Source: Promethearchaeia archaeon (GTDB taxonomy: Archaea > Asgardarchaeota > Lokiarchaeia > Sigyniarchaeales > SOKP01). Taken from it: DNA of 12,366 nt. Shown one piece after another: positions 5,811-12,366 of the stretch (positions are counted from its first letter, which is position 1; every line of letters starts with the position of its first letter). The notes under the pieces were generated by a model, which saw only the letters and a program-made list of their open reading frames with translations, was not told where the DNA came from and ran no database searches. The DNA lies in assembly GCA_029856295.1 (NCBI GenBank), contig JAHQWS010000336.1, positions 1-12,366 on the forward strand, written 5' to 3'. The translations under genes and the position numbers were made by a program.

Positions 5811-8800
5811 GTGAAAATCTTGATATTACAAGATAACTTGTTAGACGTTTTATTTGGAAATGGAGCTTCAATAGCATTAGTAATTATTTTTCTTATTGTT
5901 TTAATCATAGGTACGTTATTGATTTATTTCCAAGTAGCATTGGTATTAAAAGGGGAATTTAAATTTAAAGATAGACTTCAATGTATTATTTTTGGGATAA
6001 TTTTCAGTTTTGCAGTGATGATTGTTGTAGCAATGGCTTTTATTTTTGCAATAAAAACACCGGAATTCTGGAAAACTAGTGAAACTGAACCACCTGAAAT
6101 CCATCCATATTTTCTTCTAATCCCCTTCGGAATATGTTTAGTGTATATCTCTTTTTATCCCTTAATTGATTTTTTATTTATTGCATTAAGCGATGAATCA
6201 GATGAGGGGTTAACTCCCTTTCATAAATTTATAGGAGATAAAATTATTAATAAATCAACTAATAAACTATTTCGGGTAATCTTGGCTGTAGGATTTTTTT
6301 TAGGAGTATTCTTTCTTCCTCCATTACTTCTCTCTTTAATTGGGTTTCCATTTATAATGATTTGGATTTCGTGGATGCTCATTTATCCTTTGTTGATATT
6401 AACTTTTTATGGTTCTAAAGGATATATTGCTGGAATCACTAATGTCTATTACCATATACCTGATATGAGAAGATCTATATTTCTTGGTTTTGAAGATAGC
6501 AAAAGAACTATAAAGGAATTTCTTAATGACCCCGTCCCAAGGATTATTTTGGGATTAATGCTCTTTGTATTTATCTGGGCCTGGATATCGATGTTTCAAA
6601 CAATAGGCTACTATTTTTCTGGTGCTTTACTAATTTCCCCTTATTCATATGCAGGTTTCGTATTTGTAACGCTTGCGATGGGAATTATTGGTTTTTTCTC
6701 GCGTTTCTGGAACAGAATTATTAAATACCGAGGTATTGATATCTATTTTGCAGCGTACTTAATGGCTGCGGTAGGCGTAAATGTATTTGTTAACTTTCTA
6801 ATAGTTAATGCTGATAAATTATCAAATACTTTTACAGCATCGAATTTCACAACCTCAATTGTCCCTAATTATTTATTATTTGCTTGGACAGCAGCAATAG
6901 AGGAAGTAATTTTGGTATCAATTACAACCTATTATTTTCTGTCAAAAAAAAACGAATTTACTAACAATCTCAAGTTTTCCCTTATAGCTGAATGTGGACA
7001 AACTTTTGATCCTATTCCCTTATTCAATTTTATAAAAAGTGAAAACCTAAAAGTAAGAAAACTTGCTGAAGAGGCTTTAACCTTGATGTATGAAAGAATA
7101 CCTCTTAAAGCAGAAATTAATCTTAACGATATGAAGTATAAAAATCCTTTAATTGATGGTATATGTGATCCTAATCCAAATTCAAAAAATATATGTTATA
7201 AAATATTACTCCAATTAGAAAAAGATGCTCCAGATGTCGTATTGCCTTGGATAATTGAATCTTTAAATTCTCCAAATTATGATAAAAGTTTACCGTTTGC
7301 ACAGTCCCTTATAACAGCAAACATAAATCTAATTAAGAAAATTCCAGAACGAGAAATTTTTGATTTAATTGAAGATTCAGAATGGAGATTAAAGTTAGTT
7401 GGACTAAAAATTTTATCCAAGTTAATTGAAAACAACATTAAATTAACATCAGAATTAAATCTAAATAAATTGGTAAATGACCCGGACAGCCAAGTACAGG
7501 TTGAAGCTCTAAATATTTTAGCCAGATCTACAGTAAAAATATCTTTTGAGTTAATTAATGATAAAATAAACCATTCTAATAAAGAAATTCGAGCAGCAGC
7601 AATTAAAAACATAAAAAATATCGATATTGAAGATATTAATTCTGAAATGATTTCTAAACTGAAATCCCTAATTACAGATCCAACAAACTCTGTTAGAGCA
7701 TCTGTGTTTGAAATATTTGCTAAATTGGGAAATTTTAAGCGATTTAACCTTCCTCTTTTACCCTTTTTAAATGGTTTAATCGATTTAAATAAAAATGTTA
7801 GGAATGTGTCTGTTTTAGCATTAGAGAAATATTTCAATGAAGAACCAGATTCTTTGGATATCAACTTGATTGTAAATAAGATAGATCCCAATAATAATGA
7901 GATATTAAATAGCGTTTTAGCATTACTCGGTAGACTTTGGGAACAAAATCCAGAAAAAATCCTAACAACATTATTAATTTTCATCAAATTTGAAAACGAA
8001 GAGTTAAAAGAGAATATCTCAAAAATCCTCATTGATAAGTATAAGAGCAATCCGGATTTGATTTTTCAAAATCTCATTAAAATTCCTGACGTTTCTAAGT
8101 TCATTTCGAAAGGAATCATTACCAGAACGATTATAAAAATTGCTAAAAAAGATCCATATAGTTTAGTTCCAAAGTTAGTTAAATATTTAGATGAGGATAA
8201 TGATGATATTAGATTAAATACCATTTCCTCATTAGAGGGACTCGCCGATGAATATTACAATAATATTAATATAAAACCCATCCTCTCTATTCTTCAAAAA
8301 GATAAAAATCAGCAAATTAGAAAAGAAGCCTCAAAAATTCTCTCAAAAATAGCTATGAAAGATCCGGAGGCTATAAAACCCGAAATATCGGTCATCCTAC
8401 AATCTTTAAATACCCAAGAAGCAACAGTAAAAGTTACCATTTCTAAATCCTTATTAGAAATAGCAAGAGAAGCTCCTGAAATTATACCCATCAGTTTAAT
8501 AGTTGAACTTCTCTCGGATCAAGATTCCTTTATAAGAGAATCTGGAATAAAAATGTTAGGACAAATAGGATTTAAGGCTCCCAATGAGGCATTAAATATT
8601 ATAATTGAAAAGGGATTAAATGATGATGATTGGATTGTTAGAGAAGCATCAGTTTCAAGTTTGGGAGAGATTAGCGAGCATATTGAGAATAAGGAACTCA
8701 TAATTAACATTCTTATACCACTTTTAGATGATGAAAAAGCTTGGGTTCAAAGATCAGCCATGAAGATCTTATCAAATATTAAGGATGTAAAGGCATCATT

Positions 8801-9212
8801 TATTCCATTTGAGAAGGTATCAAAGAATCTTAACAATAACGATCCCAAAGTCAGAGAAGCCTCAGCAGGACTGCTAAAAATTTACGGTTTCCAAACTATA
8901 GATAGAATTTTTGAAAATATCCTCTCTCTCTTAGAAGATGAATCGGGAGATGTAAGAAAAAGTATGATAAATTCAATGGTAGAAATTATCCATAAAATAG
9001 GAATTTCCCAAATTCTTTCTAAACTTCTCAAAAATCTAAGCGATGAGGGTTCTATAGAATTGCAGCGTTCAATTGCTATAATCTTGGGACGAACGGCAAG
9101 ATATGAGGATGAAAAAATCAAAAAAAGAGTCATATCTTTATTGAAAATAAGATGTGAAATGAGCCAAGATCCCATTATATGTGAAAATTTACATAAAATA
9201 CGAGAAAGTTAA
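5811..9212 (+). CDS. Large polytopic membrane protein with a C-terminal HEAT-repeat solenoid, function unknown
   Basis: I do not recognise a named family. The 1,133-residue protein has two halves. Residues about 17-377 hold roughly nine hydrophobic membrane segments (near 20-46, 57-80, 99-125, 154-175, 177-200, 244-267, 279-299, 310-333 and 352-377). Residues about 390-1133 form a long run of HEAT-type helical pairs, seen as a recurring acidic turn plus a V/I-R-x-x-A/S helix: DPTNSVRASVFEIF (623-636), NQQIRKEASKILSKI (833-847), DSFIRESGIKMLGQIG (905-920), WIVREASVSSLGEI (941-954), DPKVREASAGLLKI (1011-1024). At least twelve repeats are visible. HEAT solenoids bind proteins, so a membrane-anchored scaffold is likely, with the solenoid probably cytosolic. 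No catalytic motif is seen; EEV at 364-366 lacks the arginine of CAAX-type proteases. The start is GTG, no SD, probably leaderless. It diverges from the GINS-like gene and precedes mcm, separated from it by its own candidate terminator. Confidence 0.85.
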   Translation: MKILILQDNLLDVLFGNGASIALVIIFLIVLIIGTLLIYFQVALVLKGEFKFKDRLQCIIFGIIFSFAVMIVVAMAFIFAIKTPEFWKTSETEPPEIHPYFLLIPFGICLVYISFYPLIDFLFIALSDESDEGLTPFHKFIGDKIINKSTNKLFRVILAVGFFLGVFFLPPLLLSLIGFPFIMIWISWMLIYPLLILTFYGSKGYIAGITNVYYHIPDMRRSIFLGFEDSKRTIKEFLNDPVPRIILGLMLFVFIWAWISMFQTIGYYFSGALLISPYSYAGFVFVTLAMGIIGFFSRFWNRIIKYRGIDIYFAAYLMAAVGVNVFVNFLIVNADKLSNTFTASNFTTSIVPNYLLFAWTAAIEEVILVSITTYYFLSKKNEFTNNLKFSLIAECGQTFDPIPLFNFIKSENLKVRKLAEEALTLMYERIPLKAEINLNDMKYKNPLIDGICDPNPNSKNICYKILLQLEKDAPDVVLPWIIESLNSPNYDKSLPFAQSLITANINLIKKIPEREIFDLIEDSEWRLKLVGLKILSKLIENNIKLTSELNLNKLVNDPDSQVQVEALNILARSTVKISFELINDKINHSNKEIRAAAIKNIKNIDIEDINSEMISKLKSLITDPTNSVRASVFEIFAKLGNFKRFNLPLLPFLNGLIDLNKNVRNVSVLALEKYFNEEPDSLDINLIVNKIDPNNNEILNSVLALLGRLWEQNPEKILTTLLIFIKFENEELKENISKILIDKYKSNPDLIFQNLIKIPDVSKFISKGIITRTIIKIAKKDPYSLVPKLVKYLDEDNDDIRLNTISSLEGLADEYYNNINIKPILSILQKDKNQQIRKEASKILSKIAMKDPEAIKPEISVILQSLNTQEATVKVTISKSLLEIAREAPEIIPISLIVELLSDQDSFIRESGIKMLGQIGFKAPNEALNIIIEKGLNDDDWIVREASVSSLGEISEHIENKELIINILIPLLDDEKAWVQRSAMKILSNIKDVKASFIPFEKVSKNLNNNDPKVREASAGLLKIYGFQTIDRIFENILSLLEDESGDVRKSMINSMVEIIHKIGISQILSKLLKNLSDEGSIELQRSIAIILGRTARYEDEKIKKRVISLLKIRCEMSQDPIICENLHKIRES

Positions 9213-9277
9213 ATTTTTTAATGAATTCTTAAAAATTTAAGAAACATCAATAAATTTTTTCTCTCTTATATTTTTTT
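9209..9277 (+). terminator. Candidate terminator: AT-only inverted repeat plus T-tracts
   Basis: TTAAATTTTT (9209-9218) and AAAAATTTAA (9231-9240) are a perfect 10-bp inverted repeat with a 12-nt spacer, starting one base before the TAA stop (9210-9212). T-tracts follow at 9255-9260 and 9271-9277. T-tracts are the main archaeal termination signal; the AT-only stem would be weak. Confidence 0.45.
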
Positions 9278-9343
9278 AACTCTAATATTATTTTCTGTTT
9301 AACAAACTACTCCATTAATATACTGAATTAAAAAATTATTAAG

Positions 9344-9351
9344 TATATTTT
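9344..9351 (+). promoter_or_regulatory. Candidate TATA box for mcm
   Basis: TATATTTT is centred about 26 nt before the mcm GTG at 9373, the right distance for transcription starting at the start codon. No SD precedes the GTG, which fits a leaderless mRNA. The box would also serve the helicase gene downstream of mcm. Confidence 0.42.
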
Positions 9352-9372
9352 GGTTATAATAAAAAAATTCGC

Positions 9373-11520
9373 GTGATTAAAACGACTCAACCCTTACCTA
9401 GTCCTACTCAACCAATTCATAAAGTTCAGAAATTTGAGGATTTTTATCGCCTATTTCAGGATAAACCTGGAGTTTTTAAATATCAAGATCAAATAAATAA
9501 AATAACCGACAAGGGAGGAAATACATTAACTATTTTATATGAAGATCTCCTCTCATTTGACCCGCAAATTGCTGAAATGCTAAAAAATGATCCCGAATCG
9601 TTATTAGAAGATGCAATTGATGCATATAAGAGTGTTATAAAACTTCAATCAGGAAAATTAACAAATCAAAAATATTTCGTAAGAATTACAACTAAAGATG
9701 AAAAAAGCCCATTAGGAATTCCTATAAGAAGATTGCGATCAAAAAATATAGATAGCCTAATTTGGTTCAAAGGTATTCTAGTAAGAATTTCTACTGTTAG
9801 ACCAAAATTAACTATTGCTGTCTTTGAATGCATTTTATGCGGAGTAGCTATTAATATACCTCAGTTAACTTCAAAAGTTAGGTGGCCTAAATTTTGTACT
9901 AATAAACGATGCAAGGCGAAAGCTCACTCTGATTTTAGGCTTATATCAAAAAATTCACAATTTATAGACTGGCAAAGTATCACAATTCAAGAAGTGCCTG
10001 AAGATCTACCCCCTGGGAGAATTCCAAGATCAGTTCAAGCCATATTAACTTATGATTTAGTTGATACAATAAAACCTGGAGATAGAATAAATGTTATGGG
10101 TGTGTTTAAATCAGTACTGGCACAATCAATTAAAGGTTTGAATTCAACTTTGTTTAAAACACATGTAGACGTGAATTTTATAGATCCAGAAGATAAAAGC
10201 GATGAATTCATGGATATTTCTAAGGAAGATATTAAAACTATAAAAAAGCTATCAAAGGAACCTATGATTCAAAAGAAAATTGCGAGATCAATTTCTCCCA
10301 CTATTTTTGGAAGGGATGACCTTAAAATGGCATGTGCCTTAAGCATCTTTGGAGGAACAAGAAAACCACGGTTAGGTGGTAGTTTTAAACGAGGTGATAT
10401 TCATGTATTATTTGTAGGTGATCCCGGAACCGGTAAGAGTGAAATCCTTAAAAGTGCTGTAGAAATATCTCCAAGAGGTTTATATACTTCAGGAAAGGGC
10501 TCAAGTGGTGTAGGGTTGACTGCCGCAGTTATCAAAGATACTGAGACGGGACAAATGAATCTTGAAGCTGGAGCAGTAGTATTAGCTAATGGGGGAATTG
10601 CTGCTATAGATGAGTTTGACAAAATGGATGTGGCAGATAGATCTGCTCTACACGAAGCAATGGCCCAGCAAACCGTGAGTATAGCAAAAGCAGGAATCGT
10701 CGCTACATTAAAAGCTCAAACAGCAATTATAGCTGCCGCAAATCCACATACAGGAAGATTTAATGAATATAAATCATTTACTGAAAATACTCGTATGCCA
10801 CCATCTCTTTTGAGTCGATTTGATTTAATATTTAAAGTTATGGATCGTCCAGATCCGGCTAATGATGCTCAAATGGCCGAATTCATCTTACAGAGTGCTA
10901 TGATGGGCCCTGAAGAATTTTTAGAGGATAATGAAAAATCTAACAAGATGGGGGCTCCAATCAGTACAGAACTTTTAAGAAAGTATATCAAATATGCCAG
11001 AAAAAATTATTTTCCTATTTTAAGTGAAGAAGCTAAAGAAAGAATAAAGCAATTTTACTTAGATTTAAGAGGGCAGTATAAAAAAGAGGATGCGATAGTT
11101 TCAATATTAGCGAGAAATCTTGAAGCATTAGTTCGAATGAGTGAAGCATATGCGAAAATGGCACTAAGAGATATAGTATTGAAAGAAGATGTGGATGAGA
11201 TAATCAAACTTTTTAGCAGATACTTAAAAGATACTGGTTATGACAAGGAAACAGGAAAATTTGATGTAGATATGATTCTTATGGGTCAACCAAGGAGTAA
11301 AACCAATAAACTCACCCGTGTGTATGATCGTTTAAAAGAATTATTTGAAGAAAATAAATGGAATGCCCTCGAGAAAAAGGCCGTAATACAAGCTATAGAA
11401 GTCGATGAAAATATAGAGAAAAGTTTCATTAAAAATGCAATTGAAGAAGCAATAAAAGAAGGAACTTTATATGAACCGAAACCAAATGAAATTAAATTTA
11501 CCAAAAAACAAGATCAATAA
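9373..11520 (+). CDS. mcm: Replicative minichromosome maintenance helicase MCM
   Basis: MCM is the hexameric 3'-5' helicase that unwinds DNA at archaeal replication forks. The 715 residues cover the full family architecture. The N-terminal part (about 20-270) holds an OB fold with a zinc site C153-x2-C156 and C175-x4-C180. The AAA+ domain has Walker A GDPGTGKS (349-356, Lys355), Walker B AAIDEFDKM (410-418, Asp413/Glu414), the sensor-1 Asn457 in AANPHT, and the arginine finger Arg482 in LLSRFDLIF. A helical lid follows, and residues about 640-710 form the C-terminal winged helix. All catalytic residues are intact and there is no intein. The GTG at 9373 is the only usable start, since an in-frame TAA lies at 9340-9342. 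The gene is 4 nt from the UvrD-type gene, implying one transcript, and close to a GINS-like gene. Confidence 0.98.
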   Translation: MIKTTQPLPSPTQPIHKVQKFEDFYRLFQDKPGVFKYQDQINKITDKGGNTLTILYEDLLSFDPQIAEMLKNDPESLLEDAIDAYKSVIKLQSGKLTNQKYFVRITTKDEKSPLGIPIRRLRSKNIDSLIWFKGILVRISTVRPKLTIAVFECILCGVAINIPQLTSKVRWPKFCTNKRCKAKAHSDFRLISKNSQFIDWQSITIQEVPEDLPPGRIPRSVQAILTYDLVDTIKPGDRINVMGVFKSVLAQSIKGLNSTLFKTHVDVNFIDPEDKSDEFMDISKEDIKTIKKLSKEPMIQKKIARSISPTIFGRDDLKMACALSIFGGTRKPRLGGSFKRGDIHVLFVGDPGTGKSEILKSAVEISPRGLYTSGKGSSGVGLTAAVIKDTETGQMNLEAGAVVLANGGIAAIDEFDKMDVADRSALHEAMAQQTVSIAKAGIVATLKAQTAIIAAANPHTGRFNEYKSFTENTRMPPSLLSRFDLIFKVMDRPDPANDAQMAEFILQSAMMGPEEFLEDNEKSNKMGAPISTELLRKYIKYARKNYFPILSEEAKERIKQFYLDLRGQYKKEDAIVSILARNLEALVRMSEAYAKMALRDIVLKEDVDEIIKLFSRYLKDTGYDKETGKFDVDMILMGQPRSKTNKLTRVYDRLKELFEENKWNALEKKAVIQAIEVDENIEKSFIKNAIEEAIKEGTLYEPKPNEIKFTKKQDQ

Positions 11521-11524
11521 AAAT

Positions 11525-12366
11525 ATGGAGCAATTTATTGAGCAGAATATAAAAAAATTCCATGGTAGCCTTTCTCAGTCTTTTAATAAAGTTTCATTTA
11601 AAGACAATTTAAATGCGGAACAATTTAATATCGTAAATAATATTAATGGTTCTATGATAGTAATAGCAGGAGCTGGTTCTGGAAAAACAAGAACTATTAC
11701 ATATAGCGTGGCTAAACTAATTGAAAGTGGAATAAAACCGTCAGAAATAATGTTAGTTACTTTCACTAATAAAGCAGCAAAAGAAATGCTTCAAAGAGTT
11801 AAAAGTTTATTAGGTACAGAGCCAAACAGTCTATGGAGTGGTACATTTCATTCTTTAGCTAATAGATTTATAAGAAATTATACCCATTTGGCTGGATTAA
11901 AACCAAGATACACTATCATTGATCAAATTGACTCTTATTCCTTAATGAAACTATCTATTGAGGATTCGCTTCCTAATTATAAATTAATGAATTTCCCTAA
12001 CGCTAAACGATGTTTTAAAATATTATCATATAAGATTAATACAAATAAATCTATTAAACAAGTTTTGGAGTGGAAGTATCTACATTTATTAAACGAAAAT
12101 TTCATTACTAATTTTGAAACTATTTTCAATATCTATAATGAGCGTAAAATTAGGAATAACTTGGTTGATTTTAATGATTTGCTTGTTTTATGGAACAGAT
12201 TACTTGATGAAAAAGAAATCGCTCAAAGTATTGCAGAAAAAATAAAATATATTTTAGTTGATGAATATCAAGATACCAATTTCATTCAGGCTGAAATTAT
12301 TCTTAAAATTGCTCAAATAAATCAAAATATCATGGTGGTTGGCGATGATGCACAAAGCATATACAG
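11525..12366 (+). CDS. UvrD/Rep/PcrA-type superfamily 1A DNA helicase, 3'-truncated by the window
   Basis: This is a 3'-5' ATP-dependent helicase of the class that removes DNA fragments in excision repair and clears stalled forks. The first 280 residues are present and the frame is still open at the right edge. Visible motifs: the Q-motif LNAEQ (29-33), Walker A AGAGSGKT (48-55, Lys54), motif Ia TFTNKAAKEM (79-88), motif Ib GTFHSLA (106-112), Walker B VDEYQDT (245-251) and motif III VVGDDAQSIY (271-280). Domains 1B and 1A are therefore present and intact; domains 2A and 2B lie beyond the window. The ATG at 11525, 4 nt after the mcm stop, leaves a normal-length lead before the Q-motif; no SD is visible. 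The exact subfamily (UvrD, PcrA or Rep) cannot be settled from this part. Confidence 0.93.
   Translation, partial: MEQFIEQNIKKFHGSLSQSFNKVSFKDNLNAEQFNIVNNINGSMIVIAGAGSGKTRTITYSVAKLIESGIKPSEIMLVTFTNKAAKEMLQRVKSLLGTEPNSLWSGTFHSLANRFIRNYTHLAGLKPRYTIIDQIDSYSLMKLSIEDSLPNYKLMNFPNAKRCFKILSYKINTNKSIKQVLEWKYLHLLNENFITNFETIFNIYNERKIRNNLVDFNDLLVLWNRLLDEKEIAQSIAEKIKYILVDEYQDTNFIQAEIILKIAQINQNIMVVGDDAQSIY

Noticed and set aside
6883..6945. Possible CAAX-protease/bacteriocin-processing (ABI) motif in the last membrane segment of the HEAT protein (AAIEEVILVS)
   Set aside because: The family motif is EExxxR and the arginine is absent; no second histidine-bearing motif follows in the expected segments.
7277..8050. 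Long minus-strand open frame of 257 codons
   Set aside because: It lies entirely inside the membrane HEAT gene, antisense to clear HEAT repeats. Its product is a low-complexity Ser/Leu/Ile/Phe string, the expected complement of AT-rich helical coding sequence.
11575..11766. Minus-strand open frame of 63 codons near the right end
   Set aside because: It is antisense to the Walker A region of the UvrD-type helicase, whose motifs are unmistakable on the plus strand.
1..12366. CRISPR array, tRNA or rRNA genes, insertion sequence, prophage or toxin-antitoxin genes
   Set aside because: No direct-repeat and spacer periodicity, cloverleaf-like sequence, transposase or integrase motif, or phage structural gene was seen on either strand; nearly all the window is accounted for by the listed genes.

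Overview
The window is about 12.4 kb of AT-rich DNA (roughly 30% G+C by eye, not computed). It is packed with archaeal information-processing genes: both subunits of DNA topoisomerase VI, a GINS-like protein and the MCM helicase. Short spacers, GTG starts with a TATA-like box about 26 nt upstream, and few Shine-Dalgarno (SD) sequences all fit an archaeon. The very low G+C, the enlarged lysine/glutamate-rich topoisomerase VI B subunit and the large HEAT-repeat protein suggest an Asgard (Lokiarchaeia-like) lineage. That placement is inference and rests on no search.

Layout. (1) Positions 1-4285, plus strand: a 5'-truncated top6B, then top6A, then a small helical HEAT-like gene with the only strong SD sequence in the window. 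These three look like one operon. (2) Positions 4423-5112, plus strand: pyrE (orotate phosphoribosyltransferase), with its own candidate TATA box and a leader holding two small inverted repeats. (3) Positions 5129-5710, minus strand: a diverged GINS-like gene that meets pyrE tail to tail. (4) Positions 5811-9212, plus strand: a very large protein with about nine membrane segments followed by a long HEAT-repeat solenoid, transcribed away from the GINS-like gene. (5) Positions 9373-11520, plus strand: mcm, followed after 4 nt by the start of a UvrD/Rep-type helicase gene (11525 to the window end, truncated).

How the genes fit together. Topoisomerase VI relieves supercoils and unlinks daughter duplexes by double-strand passage. 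MCM and GINS are core parts of the archaeal CMG-like replicative helicase. UvrD-type helicases act in repair and on stalled forks. PyrE supplies a pyrimidine nucleotide precursor. The region therefore reads as a replication and topology neighbourhood, with two uncharacterised HEAT-type proteins embedded in it.

The most unusual object is Top6B. Compared with the usual subunit of about 530 residues it has a coiled-coil insertion in or next to the H2TH domain, an acidic insertion in the transducer region, and a C-terminal tail of about 225 residues carrying a SAP-like DNA-binding motif and a terminal winged-helix-like domain. No tRNA, rRNA, CRISPR array, insertion sequence or prophage gene was seen. 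No gene-free stretch exceeds about 160 bases.
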